Assembly (NCBI RefSeq): GCF_002160815.1
Contig: NZ_NFLH01000024.1
Span: 1 to 38,265 of the forward strand
Direction of reading: 5' to 3'
Length of the DNA: 38,265 bases
Source: Massilimicrobiota sp. An134
GTDB taxonomy: Bacteria; Bacillota_I; Bacilli_A; Erysipelotrichales; Coprobacillaceae
Shown here: positions 9,122 through 18,499 of the stretch, piece after piece
Position numbering within the stretch: position 1 is the first letter of the stretch
How the letters are laid out: each line of letters starts with the position of its first letter
The notes under the pieces: model-generated
Databases searched by the model: none
Seen by the model: only the letters and a program-made list of their open reading frames with translations
Told to the model about the DNA's origin: nothing
Made by a program: the position numbers and the translations under genes

Positions 9122-10270
9122 TCAATCTCTTTTCTTAAATAAACTATAAGCTAGGTCTTTATCTCTAGTTGTTCCTATGAAATAACCAAATCTTGTTGAA
9201 CTATCAACAATTTCATGAGAATTTATATTTTCAATCTCACTTATAAATTTAATACTATCAGGATTGTTTTCTTTAAATAATGTCATACATTTAAGATCAC
9301 TATCATTGAAAATAAATTTTATAAATGCATAATTGATTAAAGGAGGTTGAACAATGATTGGTTTATTTCCGCAAGCTACATCAATAACCATCTTAATATA
9401 ATCATGAGAAGTTGAGAGATTAACTAAATGAGACCCTATGCAATCTCCTCCCATTCTTGCTCCAATTTCAATGATTCTCATCTCTCCGTTAGGAGTTACT
9501 TTAAATTCACAATGAGATGCTCCATAATTTATTTTAAGAGCGTCTAAAGCCTTAAAAATATCCTGTGTAAAATTTTTTATTTGATTATTAGATAGATCTG
9601 ATGGTTCAAGATGTCCTGTTTCTATAAAATGTGGTGCCCCTGTTGTAAATTTCTTTGTAAAAGATAAACATGTATGTTTTCCTTCAAAAGAAATACATTC
9701 ACAACTATATTCGTCTCCCTCAATGTATTCTTCTACAATAGCGCAATTCTCAAATGAATTCTTTATAGCTTCACTGATTGCAGAATTCATTTCTTTAAGA
9801 TTCTCTATTTTTGTAATTCCTCTACTTCCAGAACGATCAGTAGGTTTTACAATAAGCGGATAAGTAAAATCTTCAATTTCTTTTTCTTGAACTAATCTAT
9901 CAGTTTTAATAAACTTGGGAACAGGGATACTATTATTTTGAAAAGTTTCACGCATCAAAAATTTATTTGTTGTAATTAAATCTGATTCTTTAGGGTTACA
10001 TACTAAACCAAGATTTCTTGCAATGTAATTCACAGTTAAAACTGCTAAATCTGAACCTATAGATACTACACCCTTAGGTTGAATTTTTTTACATATATCA
10101 AGTATTTCTTGTTTTTCTGTTATACTAATTGGATAAAAATAATCCGCAATTTTTTTTCCAACTGCACCTTCTTCCCAGGCGAAAACATGTGTTTCATAAT
10201 TTAATGATTTTGCCTTTTGGATCAAAGGTAATTGAAATTCTCCTGCACCAATAATAACCAGTTTTTCCAT
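9122..10270 (-). CDS. ATP-grasp ligase A
   Basis: 382 residues. It has an N-terminal dinucleotide-like fold (VIIGAGEFQLPLI), an ATP-grasp loop IVKPTDRSGSRGITKI near residue 140, a VEEYIEGDEYSCE strand and a well-conserved metal-binding IIEIGARMGGDCIGSHL near residue 270. It is closer to the PurT/PurK/carbamoyl-phosphate-type ATP-grasp pattern than ligases B and C are, so it is probably not part of their duplication. It follows the aminotransferase gene by 1 bp, with GGGAG before the ATG. It is placed to act first on the newly made 4-amino sugar, or on the acid to be attached. The substrate cannot be read from the sequence. Confidence 0.82.
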   Translation of the reverse strand: MEKLVIIGAGEFQLPLIQKAKSLNYETHVFAWEEGAVGKKIADYFYPISITEKQEILDICKKIQPKGVVSIGSDLAVLTVNYIARNLGLVCNPKESDLITTNKFLMRETFQNNSIPVPKFIKTDRLVQEKEIEDFTYPLIVKPTDRSGSRGITKIENLKEMNSAISEAIKNSFENCAIVEEYIEGDEYSCECISFEGKHTCLSFTKKFTTGAPHFIETGHLEPSDLSNNQIKNFTQDIFKALDALKINYGASHCEFKVTPNGEMRIIEIGARMGGDCIGSHLVNLSTSHDYIKMVIDVACGNKPIIVQPPLINYAFIKFIFNDSDLKCMTLFKENNPDSIKFISEIENINSHEIVDSSTRFGYFIGTTRDKDLAYSLFKKRD

Positions 10271-10271
10271 T

Positions 10272-11396
10272 TTACAATACTCCCTCGATTGCTTTTACAA
10301 CATACGTAGCATCTTCTTTTGTCATATCTGCATATAATGGTAATCTAAGTAATCGTGCTGCAATATCTTCTGTGATAGGGCAATCTTCTGGTTTATATCC
10401 TAATTTCAATCCATATGGCGAAGAATGTAATGGAACATAACAAATATATGCAACGATGTCTTTTTCTTTTAATTTTTTAATTAGATCATCTCTTATTTCT
10501 GCAGTAGGTAATAAAATATTAAACATATGTGCATTATGTTGTATACCTTCTGGAATGATAGGCAAACGTAATTTTTTATTTTTTTCTAAATCTTGTAATC
10601 CTTCATAATATGTATTCCATACTAACATTCTTTTTTCCATAATCTCATCATATCTATCCATTTGAGCACTTAATAATGCTGCTAAAAGATCCGATGGAAG
10701 AAATGATGAACCAATATCATGCCAAGTATATTTATCAACAAGACCTCTTAAAACATTTCTTCTATTAGTTCCTTTTTCACGAATAATTTCAGCTCTTTCC
10801 ATGTATTTTTCTTCATTAACGATGATTGCTCCACCTTCACCCATTGCATAATTTTTTGTTTCATGGAAACTATAGCAACCAAACTCAGTCATTGTACCAG
10901 CCACTTTTCCTTTGTAAGTTGAACCAACAGCTTGTGCTGCATCTTCAATAATGAATAAATTATATTTATTAGCAATTTCAATGATTTTATCCATTTCACA
11001 TGGAATACCAGCATAGTGGACAACATAGATTGCTTTTGTCTTATCAGTAATTAAATCTTCTATTTTATTCTCATCTATATTAAAAGTATCTTCTCTTATA
11101 TCACAAAAGACTGCTTTAGCACCTCTTAATAAAAAAGCATTAATAGTAGATGAGAATGTAAAAGAAGGGGCGATGACTTCATCACCATCTTGTAAATCAG
11201 CTAAAATTGATGCCATTTCTAAAGCTGTTGTTCCTGATGTTGTTAACAACATATTCTTTATTCCAAATCTCTCTTGAAATTGTTGGTACACTCTATTTGT
11301 ATATTTTCCATCACCTGATAAAATACTGTTATGTAACGCATCAACAATATATTTTTCTTCTAATTGAGTAATGGTTGGTTTGTTAAACTTAATCAT
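10272..11396 (-). CDS. dTDP-4-keto-hexose 4-aminotransferase, DegT/WecE-like, PLP-dependent
   Basis: 374 residues, matching WecE/FdtB/ArnB length. The PLP lysine is Lys181 in SFHETKN, the motif of the WecE (RffA) branch; Asp152 in EDAAQ is the ring-nitrogen aspartate. The enzyme replaces a 4-keto group of a dTDP-6-deoxyhexose with an amine, usually from glutamate. Placed after a 2,3-dehydratase and a reductase, it probably aminates a dTDP-4-keto-2,6-dideoxyhexose, giving a 4-amino-2,4,6-trideoxyhexose. Direct amination of dTDP-4-keto-6-deoxyglucose, as by WecE, remains possible. A purine-rich GGGGGGAAAT site precedes the ATG. The next gene is 1 bp away. Confidence 0.9.
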   Translation of the reverse strand: MIKFNKPTITQLEEKYIVDALHNSILSGDGKYTNRVYQQFQERFGIKNMLLTTSGTTALEMASILADLQDGDEVIAPSFTFSSTINAFLLRGAKAVFCDIREDTFNIDENKIEDLITDKTKAIYVVHYAGIPCEMDKIIEIANKYNLFIIEDAAQAVGSTYKGKVAGTMTEFGCYSFHETKNYAMGEGGAIIVNEEKYMERAEIIREKGTNRRNVLRGLVDKYTWHDIGSSFLPSDLLAALLSAQMDRYDEIMEKRMLVWNTYYEGLQDLEKNKKLRLPIIPEGIQHNAHMFNILLPTAEIRDDLIKKLKEKDIVAYICYVPLHSSPYGLKLGYKPEDCPITEDIAARLLRLPLYADMTKEDATYVVKAIEGVL

Positions 11397-11398
11397 TT

Positions 11399-12361
11399 TT
11401 ATTTCCCCCCTAAATCTCTTATTTGATTAACTAAATAACTTTGTATTTTTAAATCATCGTATAGTTTTTTTCTTTCATTTTCGTCTCTTAATGCATTCCA
11501 AAATACATTAATTGATTTAGAAAAATGATTATCTTCTTTCAATACAAATTCTTCTACTTGATTATTCTTTGTTATAGTTAGTATTGGTTTATTACCTGGT
11601 GGTGATGTGAAAATTCTATTCGTTGATAATTTTCCTTTTGACCCTATAATTTCTAAAGAGCATGAATAGTCATTATCCATTCCAAAAGCTCCTTGAAAAG
11701 TGACATTATCATTTGAAGCAGAAAAATCTCCAAACAAATCAATATCATGTTCAATAGAATTATAAAGATGTGCACATTCTATATGTAGATTTGTTCCTAA
11801 TAATATTGTAGCCAATTTGACTACATATCCACCTGCATCCAACAAGGCTCCACCGCCTAACTTTTTAGAATAACGAAAATCATTCGATTGTCGTTTTGGA
11901 AAACAGAAGTTGGATCTTATGAGTCTTAAATCTCCTAATTCTTTATTTAACAATACATTCTGTATTTCTGAAAGTTGAGAATGGTATTGGAACATGTAAT
12001 TTTCTTGTAATACGAGATTTCTTTCATTAGCAATTTTAATGAGTTCTAATGTATCTTCATAATTTGTAGTCAGTGGTTTTTCAAGAAAAACATGTTTATT
12101 TTTCAAAAGGGCTTTTTTTGCATATTGATAATGTAATGCTGGTGGTAAAGGTATATATAAAACTTCAATTTCTGGATTGTCGATTAAATCATCAAAACTA
12201 TCGTATATATCTATATGAAATTCATTTTGAAACTTTTCAACTTTAGATTGATCATATTCTTCGGCTAAACCAACACATTGAAAATTCTTATTTTCCATAA
12301 GAGCTGGCAAAAACATTCTATATGCGATATCAGCGGCTCCAAGTATCCCAATTTTTATCAT
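11399..12361 (-). CDS. Gfo/Idh/MocA-family reductase, probable sugar C-3 ketoreductase
   Basis: 320 residues. N-terminal NAD(P) domain (ILGAADIAYRMFLPAL) with the family EKP motif (HVFLEKPLTT, about residue 93) and a GGGALLDAGGY stretch in the substrate domain. Members such as KijD10 reduce the unstable 3,4-diketo-2,6-dideoxyhexose released by NDP-hexose 2,3-dehydratases. This gene directly follows such a dehydratase; its start overlaps the dehydratase stop by one base (TAATG). That adjacency is the main reason to call it a C-3 ketoreductase, since the family as a whole handles many sugars. The stereochemistry of the product cannot be predicted. Confidence 0.85.
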   Translation of the reverse strand: MIKIGILGAADIAYRMFLPALMENKNFQCVGLAEEYDQSKVEKFQNEFHIDIYDSFDDLIDNPEIEVLYIPLPPALHYQYAKKALLKNKHVFLEKPLTTNYEDTLELIKIANERNLVLQENYMFQYHSQLSEIQNVLLNKELGDLRLIRSNFCFPKRQSNDFRYSKKLGGGALLDAGGYVVKLATILLGTNLHIECAHLYNSIEHDIDLFGDFSASNDNVTFQGAFGMDNDYSCSLEIIGSKGKLSTNRIFTSPPGNKPILTITKNNQVEEFVLKEDNHFSKSINVFWNALRDENERKKLYDDLKIQSYLVNQIRDLGGK

Positions 12362-13749
12362 TATTCTACCTCCAATAAAGACATTAAATTTCTTAATTGT
12401 ATATTACATACATTATTAAATTGAATCATTTTATTTATCGTATGAAAGTCTAACCATATGTACTGATCTGTAATATTGATATCATTTTCTTTGATATCGA
12501 TAATGACATTTCTATTTTGTTCATGATAAAATCTTCCACCTTCTTCAGATAAAAGGGTATCAAAAACAATATTCTTTTCTTCTTTTAAGTACTTAAAAAA
12601 GACATCTTCTACAATGTCTCTCTCTTTTTTATTAATTTCGTTTGCTTCAAATTGAATGGATGGTCCGAATTCAACAGTATCAAAGCATCCAATTTCTTTT
12701 TTTAGGTGAACTAAATATTCACGTTTTGAATTATGAATACGTGTTATCAATCCAAAAATAGCTATACCAGTAGCTTCAAATAAAGGTTGAGTCCAATGTG
12801 TTACTTCACGTCCATCAATTTTAATATCACAAAATATGACTTTAAAATTCGCATTAGAATTAGTTATTTCATTGGAAGTGAAGTTCCATGTCTTTAATTC
12901 ATCTAATTTTACAAATTTATATTTTTTTTCTTCAAACATTTTTATATTATTCAATTTATGAAATGCTTCACTCATTTTACTAGAATTATCATCAAAAACT
13001 GAATTCAAAAATTCTTTATTTTTATATTGATTGAATAAAAAATCTCTTTGCTTATCATTTTGAAAAGGGAAAATCGGTAAACAAGATATAACAGTACGCG
13101 TATCCATATTGACTATGTTATCAAATTTCATTAATCTTTTTATTTGTCCTAATGTCATCCATTTAAAATTTTTATGTATCTCTATATCTTTATCAACCAT
13201 AATAACAATGTTTCTATTTCTTTTATGAAAAAAACGAGAAGATTGTTCTGATTGTATCTGATCTACAATAATATGTTTTGGATCTACATCTATAAAATAT
13301 TCTAAATATAATGGTTTTTTTCCACCGTGTTTTTGTGTGAAATTACTTTTTGTAGCTTGAATAGTTGGTGAAATTTGTATCTGATTAATGTTTCCTGGTT
13401 CTATTTTAGCTTGCATTAAAAAATTGAGCTGATTGTCTATAACAGAACATATAATACCTAAAAAACCAATCTCATTTTGAAAAATAATAGGTTGTTCACT
13501 AACAACTTTATCATCAATATATTCCTGAATTCCCTGAATATAAAAAAAACTATTATTTTTATTTGTAATGATTCCTTTATCATGATCATAAAACCAATAA
13601 TTGCTATCATCTAATTTGTTTTTAGTAATAGTGACTTCAATATTCTTATTAAGAAAAGCTATCCATTCATCAATTTCTTGATTAGTAGAAACATTACCAT
13701 TTTTATCTATCCATGAATTAAAGAGAAGATTGTTCCACTGTTCTTTCAT
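12361..13749 (-). CDS. dTDP-4-keto-6-deoxyhexose 2,3-dehydratase (EvaA/TylX3-like)
   Basis: 462 residues in the usual two-repeat form of the NDP-hexose 2,3-dehydratase family. The repeat is visible as [15 protein letters not shown] near the end of the first half and [15 protein letters not shown] in the second. Each is followed by a W...I..M..F(D/N)N(I/V).N...R stretch. The enzyme removes water across C2-C3 of dTDP-4-keto-6-deoxyglucose, the committed step to 2-deoxy sugars. I start at ATG 13749 because GAGGG sits 8 bp before it; the longer frame to 13770 has no matching ribosome site. The gene overlaps rfbA by 32 bp. This family is best known from antibiotic sugars, so its use in a capsule-type locus is notable. 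Confidence 0.88.
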   Translation of the reverse strand: MKEQWNNLLFNSWIDKNGNVSTNQEIDEWIAFLNKNIEVTITKNKLDDSNYWFYDHDKGIITNKNNSFFYIQGIQEYIDDKVVSEQPIIFQNEIGFLGIICSVIDNQLNFLMQAKIEPGNINQIQISPTIQATKSNFTQKHGGKKPLYLEYFIDVDPKHIIVDQIQSEQSSRFFHKRNRNIVIMVDKDIEIHKNFKWMTLGQIKRLMKFDNIVNMDTRTVISCLPIFPFQNDKQRDFLFNQYKNKEFLNSVFDDNSSKMSEAFHKLNNIKMFEEKKYKFVKLDELKTWNFTSNEITNSNANFKVIFCDIKIDGREVTHWTQPLFEATGIAIFGLITRIHNSKREYLVHLKKEIGCFDTVEFGPSIQFEANEINKKERDIVEDVFFKYLKEEKNIVFDTLLSEEGGRFYHEQNRNVIIDIKENDINITDQYIWLDFHTINKMIQFNNVCNIQLRNLMSLLEVE

Positions 13750-14623
13750 ATGTACTTCCCTCAACTGCAATTCTTCTTAAGTATTTCCCATATTCTGTTT
13801 TACATTGTTCTTCAGCCAATTTTAATAGTTGTTCTTTATTGATATATCTTTTAACATATGCAATTTCTTCGATACATGAAATATATAATCCTTGTCGCTT
13901 TTGAATGCTCGCTACATACTGTGAAGCTTCTAGTAAATTATCATGGTTTCCTGTATCCAACCACGCTGTACCTCTACTTAAAAGTTCAACTTTTAATTGT
14001 TTTCTTTTAAGATATTCATTATTAACAGAAGTAATTTCCAATTCTCCTCGAGCAGATGGTTTAATTGTTTTTGCAATTTTAACAACATCATTATCATAAA
14101 AATATAAGCCTGGAACTGCATAATTTGATTTAGGATTCTGTGGTTTTTCCTCAATAGAAATAACATCTTTGTTTATATCAAAAGAAACAACTCCATATTC
14201 TCTTGGATCATTAACATAATATCCAAATATCAAAGCTCCATTTTTAATATGACTTGCTTTTTGTAAAGTTTCTGTAAAATTGGTTCCATAAAAGATATTA
14301 TCTCCCAATATTAAACATACACTATCATCTTCTATGAATTCTTCACCAATAATAAAAGCTTCAGCTAAACCATTTGGTTTATCTTGAATTGCATATTCAA
14401 TATATATACCTAATTGACTTCCATCTCCTAATAATTCTTCAAATACAACAACATCTCTAGGAGTAGAGATAATAAGAATTTCTTTAATACCTGCTAACAT
14501 TAAAGTTGATAATGGATAATAAATCATTGGTTTATCATATACAGGTAAAATTTGCTTTGATACTGATTTTGTGAGAGGATATAATCTTGTCCCTGATCCT
14601 CCAGCTAAAATGATTCCCTTCAT
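13718..14623 (-). CDS. rfbA: Glucose-1-phosphate thymidylyltransferase
   Basis: 301 residues, the normal length of RfbA/RmlA. The N-terminal nucleotidyltransferase signature [13 protein letters not shown] (residues 6-18) is intact and is followed by [15 protein letters not shown]. It condenses glucose-1-phosphate with dTTP to dTDP-glucose in the cytoplasm, the first step of dTDP-sugar synthesis. It lies 2 bp after rfbB and overlaps the 2,3-dehydratase gene. No rfbC or rfbD is present in the window, so the dTDP-glucose appears committed to the 2-deoxy aminosugar branch rather than to rhamnose, at least locally. Confidence 0.97.
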   Translation of the reverse strand: MKGIILAGGSGTRLYPLTKSVSKQILPVYDKPMIYYPLSTLMLAGIKEILIISTPRDVVVFEELLGDGSQLGIYIEYAIQDKPNGLAEAFIIGEEFIEDDSVCLILGDNIFYGTNFTETLQKASHIKNGALIFGYYVNDPREYGVVSFDINKDVISIEEKPQNPKSNYAVPGLYFYDNDVVKIAKTIKPSARGELEITSVNNEYLKRKQLKVELLSRGTAWLDTGNHDNLLEASQYVASIQKRQGLYISCIEEIAYVKRYINKEQLLKLAEEQCKTEYGKYLRRIAVEGSTYERTVEQSSL

Positions 14624-14625
14624 CT

Positions 14626-15663
14626 TTATTGTTCTCCCTTTTCTAATCTATTTTTGTACATTTTATCAAAATAGTTTTGATATTCTCCTGAAAGAATGTT
14701 CTGCCACCATTCTTTATTATCGAGATACCATTGAATTGTCTGTTGGATTCCTGTATCAAAGTTATATTTTGGTTTCCATCCTAATTCTGTTTCCAACTTT
14801 GTTGGATCAATCGCATATCTTAAATCATGTCCTTTTCTATCTTCTACATACTTGATTAATGATTCTGGTTTATTCAATGCTTTTAAGATTGTTTTAACAA
14901 CCTGAAGATTTGTTCTTTCATTATGTCCACCTACATTATAAACTTCTCCAACTCTTCCTTTTCTAATGATTAAATCAATAGCCACACAATGATCATAAAC
15001 ATGTAACCAGTCTCTGACGTTTTCTCCTGTTCCATAAACTGGTAATGACTCATCAGCTAATGCTCTAGAAATCATTAATGGAATAAGTTTTTCTGGGAAA
15101 TGATATGGTCCATAGTTATTAGAACATCTGCTGATTGTCACTGGTAAACCATATGTTCTATGGTATGCTAGTACAAATAAGTCAGCAGCAGCTTTAGATG
15201 AACTATATGGACTAGATGTATGTAATGGTGTTTCTTCTGTAAAGAATAAATCTGGTCTATCTAATGGTAAATCCCCATAAACTTCATCAGTTGATACCTG
15301 ATGATATCTTTTGATTCCATATTGATTACAGGCATCTAGTAATGTTGTTGTTCCCATAACGTTTGTTCTGACAAAACTTTCAGGATCTTCAATACTTCTA
15401 TCAACATGTGATTCTGCTGCAAAGTTGACAACAACATCAAACTTTTCTTTTTCAAATAAATCAAAGATAAACTTTCTATCAGCAATATCACCTTTGACAA
15501 ACTTATAATTAGGTTTTCCTTCTACTGGTTTACATGTTTCTAAATTCCCAGCATAAGTTAACAAATCTAAATTAACAATCATATCTTCAGGATATTTATT
15601 CACCATATAATGAATAAAGTTCCCACCAATAAATCCTGCTCCACCTGTGACTAATATTTTCAT
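14626..15663 (-). CDS. rfbB: dTDP-glucose 4,6-dehydratase
   Basis: 345 residues, an extended short-chain dehydrogenase. The NAD motif [12 protein letters not shown] lies at residues 5-16. The catalytic residues are visible: Thr125-Asp126-Glu127 in STDEVYG, and Tyr153 with Lys157 in SPYSSSK. It converts dTDP-glucose to dTDP-4-keto-6-deoxyglucose, the branch point for deoxy and amino sugars. It sits 3 bp after the 584-residue membrane protein gene and 2 bp before rfbA, and is the first of the nine sugar-modifying genes that end at 5650. Confidence 0.97.
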   Translation of the reverse strand: MKILVTGGAGFIGGNFIHYMVNKYPEDMIVNLDLLTYAGNLETCKPVEGKPNYKFVKGDIADRKFIFDLFEKEKFDVVVNFAAESHVDRSIEDPESFVRTNVMGTTTLLDACNQYGIKRYHQVSTDEVYGDLPLDRPDLFFTEETPLHTSSPYSSSKAAADLFVLAYHRTYGLPVTISRCSNNYGPYHFPEKLIPLMISRALADESLPVYGTGENVRDWLHVYDHCVAIDLIIRKGRVGEVYNVGGHNERTNLQVVKTILKALNKPESLIKYVEDRKGHDLRYAIDPTKLETELGWKPKYNFDTGIQQTIQWYLDNKEWWQNILSGEYQNYFDKMYKNRLEKGEQ

Positions 15664-15666
15664 TAT

Positions 15667-17421
15667 TTACTCCCCCTTAGCACTTACAATTTTCCATATT
15701 TGATATCCATCGATTTCTTTTATAAATACTTTTTTCTTTTTCGTATCACTTCTTTGATTAATAAAACTTATTATTTCATCAATATAGTAATTTTCTATTA
15801 AATAAACATTCTCGTGATTTAAAAGGGCGAATGTATCTTCAACATTTTGGTTTTCTAGTATCTTTACAACTGTTGGATGTTTCGTATCAGCTCCAGATAA
15901 AAAAAGACTATTTGTAAATATATTAGGTTCTACAATATCAAGAATATTGTAATTAAGATATATACTTTGTACTGTCGTTTGAAATCCTAAAAGATAGATA
16001 TTATCACGATGTCCTATAATTTCATTGAATAAATTGTGTTGATTATTCTCTTTATTGAATGTTGTTCTATATTTTGACAATGAATTATCATTTGCATAAT
16101 ACATAATATCAAACACAGAACTTGAATCATTTTGATAATATAAAGGTATTCTCAATAGAACCATCATTGACAACAAAGTAAGTAAAAAACTTTTATAATC
16201 TTTATTTTGTTTTTTAGCAAAATAAATCATTAAATATATTAAATGAGTGATGACTGTAAATAATATGACACTTTCAATTCTATATACCAGTCTGCCTCGA
16301 TACAAAAGAACATAAAACAAAGATACAAATCCTAATATATATATAAGATAAATAAATAACATTTTTCTTTGATATAACAAAAATAAAATATCGATAATAA
16401 TAATTGTCCATACAAAAATGTAATTCATATAGTTTCGATCTAATAATTTTATGAGTGTATCTTTATATCCAGTTCTATGCTCAGAATGATATTTTTCTAA
16501 TATTTGATTTAAATCTTTGAGTTTTTCTTTAGAAAAATAACTGGTATCTCCAAAATTCCAATGAAGAAATGTCAGATAATCAATTTCAGTAATACCAATT
16601 TTTTGACATTCTTCTTTTATTGCATAATAATCAGGATGAGGATAATCAACTAATTGAGCTCGCAATTGATTATATTCTTTATATTCCGAATAATCAGAAT
16701 GACTGTTTACATACATCTTTTCTGTAATTGTGTTTCCTATAAAACATCCTAGTACTGATATACAGCATATAAATATTTTTAATAGGTTTTTTTTGATTTT
16801 CATTCTATATCTATAGATATAGAATAAAATGATCAAAAAGAAAAATGGAAGTGTAATATACAGAGTATACTGTCTAATAAGTAAACCGATTTCTAAGAAC
16901 ATCAATCCTAAAAAAAAATACTTTTTATTAGCCTTCTCAAAAATATATATTATTAATAACAATCCTCCTGCAATAATGGCTATACCAGCAGTTTTTGTAA
17001 ATTGCATTAACAAATACAGGTCAGCACTTACAAAAGATAAAAATAAGATATCAAAAGTTATAGTTAATAATGTCTTTTTTTGAGAAAGAAAAATATATGA
17101 TATAGCTGACAATGAAAAAAATATAATAACAATTTGGAATAAACTATACCAATTTATATGGGCATATATTTCATATAGGAATGAGAGTACATAGCCAACG
17201 AAAATATGCATAAACATAATTTCTGGAGATGGTTGATTATTATATGCTCCTGATACTATTAATTCCATTATGAAATCATCTGATGTTTCAAATTTCATTG
17301 TGTGGCTTAATATAAATGGTATTAAACATAATAAATTAAAAATAAAAGATAGTTGTAAAGGACTCAGTTGAAATATTTTATTTTTGATTCGTTCCCATGT
17401 TTTATAAATATAATTCAACAT
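15667..17421 (-). CDS. Multi-pass membrane protein, GT-C-like, paralog of the last operon gene
   Basis: 584 residues with about ten to twelve hydrophobic segments up to residue 430 and a soluble tail. After the first helix it has Asp48-Asp49, then an FLYEIYAHINWYSLF stretch that aligns with the protein at 2271-4010. The two therefore share ancestry and topology. GT-C-type membrane transferases use polyprenyl-phosphate sugars outside the membrane. The start overlaps the mutase gene by 20 bp, and only a weak GAGAG ribosome site is seen. Its position between glf and rfbB joins the two halves of the operon. It could serve the same lipid-linked donor as its paralog, or a different one. Confidence 0.55.
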   Translation of the reverse strand: MLNYIYKTWERIKNKIFQLSPLQLSFIFNLLCLIPFILSHTMKFETSDDFIMELIVSGAYNNQPSPEIMFMHIFVGYVLSFLYEIYAHINWYSLFQIVIIFFSLSAISYIFLSQKKTLLTITFDILFLSFVSADLYLLMQFTKTAGIAIIAGGLLLIIYIFEKANKKYFFLGLMFLEIGLLIRQYTLYITLPFFFLIILFYIYRYRMKIKKNLLKIFICCISVLGCFIGNTITEKMYVNSHSDYSEYKEYNQLRAQLVDYPHPDYYAIKEECQKIGITEIDYLTFLHWNFGDTSYFSKEKLKDLNQILEKYHSEHRTGYKDTLIKLLDRNYMNYIFVWTIIIIDILFLLYQRKMLFIYLIYILGFVSLFYVLLYRGRLVYRIESVILFTVITHLIYLMIYFAKKQNKDYKSFLLTLLSMMVLLRIPLYYQNDSSSVFDIMYYANDNSLSKYRTTFNKENNQHNLFNEIIGHRDNIYLLGFQTTVQSIYLNYNILDIVEPNIFTNSLFLSGADTKHPTVVKILENQNVEDTFALLNHENVYLIENYYIDEIISFINQRSDTKKKKVFIKEIDGYQIWKIVSAKGE

Positions 17422-18499
17422 ATTTTAAGCTCTCTTCTATAACATGATGCATATCAAAGTATTTATACATGCCTAGTCTTCCACCAAAGATAACCTTATC
17501 TTCCTTCTGTGCTAATGCTTTGTATTTTTCATATAAGGCATTGTTTTTCTCATCATTCATTGGATAATAGGGTTCATCTCCCTTTTTCCATGTTGCAGGA
17601 TATTCTCTGGTTATAACTGTTTTAGGTTGTGTTCCATATTCAAAGTGCTTATGCTCTATGATTCTTGTATAGGGCACTTCATATTCATTGTAGTTCACAA
17701 CGGCATTTCCCTGATAGTTATCTATATCTAAAACCTCTTCTTCAAATCTTAAACTGCGATATTCCAGTTCTCCATAGCAGTAGTCATAATACTGGTCTAT
17801 CATCCCTGTAAAGACAATCTTATCTGCGATTTCTTCCAGCTCTTTGCGATGTTCAAAGAAATCACAGTTAACTTTCACCTCGATACCTTCAAGCATCTTT
17901 TCAATGATCTGTGTATATCCTCCTATTGGTATACCCTGATACAAATCATTGAAATAGTTATTATCATATGTGAATCTGACAGGCAGTCTTTTAATGATAA
18001 ATGCTGGTAACTCGCTGCATGGTCTACCCCATTGCTTTTGTGTATAGCCCTTGACAAGCTTTTCATAGATATCTTTTCCAACCAGAGAAATAGCCTGTTC
18101 CTCTAAATTTTTTGGTTCTGTAATTCCAGATTCCTTAATCTGTTCATTGATTTTTTCTTTAGCCTGTTCAGGTGTAACAACACCCCATAGTTTATTAAAA
18201 GTATTCATGTTGAAAGGCATGTTATAGATTTCACCTTTATAATTGGCGATCGGACTATTTGTATATCTGTTAAATTCAGCAAACTGCTGAATATAACCCC
18301 AGACTTTCTTATTAGAAGTATGAAAGATATGTGCTCCATACTTATGTACATTGATGCCTTCTACTTCTTCAGTATAAATATTTCCACCAACATGACTTCT
18401 TTTATCAATAACAAGACATGTCTTTCCTTTTTTATGAGCTTCATAAGCAAAGATACTGCCAAATAATCCACTTCCTACTATTAAATAATCATATTTCAT
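17402..18499 (-). CDS. glf: UDP-galactopyranose mutase
   Basis: 365 residues from ATG 18499, with GGGAG nine bases upstream; the open frame runs 37 codons further, into the preceding gene, without a family match. The FAD-binding motif YLIVGSGLFGSIFA is at the N-terminus, then DKRSHVGGNIYTE and the mutase signature HKYGAHIFHTSN, with FGGRLGMYKYFDM at the C-terminus. It interconverts UDP-galactopyranose and UDP-galactofuranose, so the polymer should contain galactofuranose. Part of the gene is clearly richer in G+C than its neighbours (29 of 60 bases at 18001-18060), suggesting a separate origin. It overlaps the GT14-like gene by 11 bp. Confidence 0.95.
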   Translation of the reverse strand: MKYDYLIVGSGLFGSIFAYEAHKKGKTCLVIDKRSHVGGNIYTEEVEGINVHKYGAHIFHTSNKKVWGYIQQFAEFNRYTNSPIANYKGEIYNMPFNMNTFNKLWGVVTPEQAKEKINEQIKESGITEPKNLEEQAISLVGKDIYEKLVKGYTQKQWGRPCSELPAFIIKRLPVRFTYDNNYFNDLYQGIPIGGYTQIIEKMLEGIEVKVNCDFFEHRKELEEIADKIVFTGMIDQYYDYCYGELEYRSLRFEEEVLDIDNYQGNAVVNYNEYEVPYTRIIEHKHFEYGTQPKTVITREYPATWKKGDEPYYPMNDEKNNALYEKYKALAQKEDKVIFGGRLGMYKYFDMHHVIEESLKYVELYL

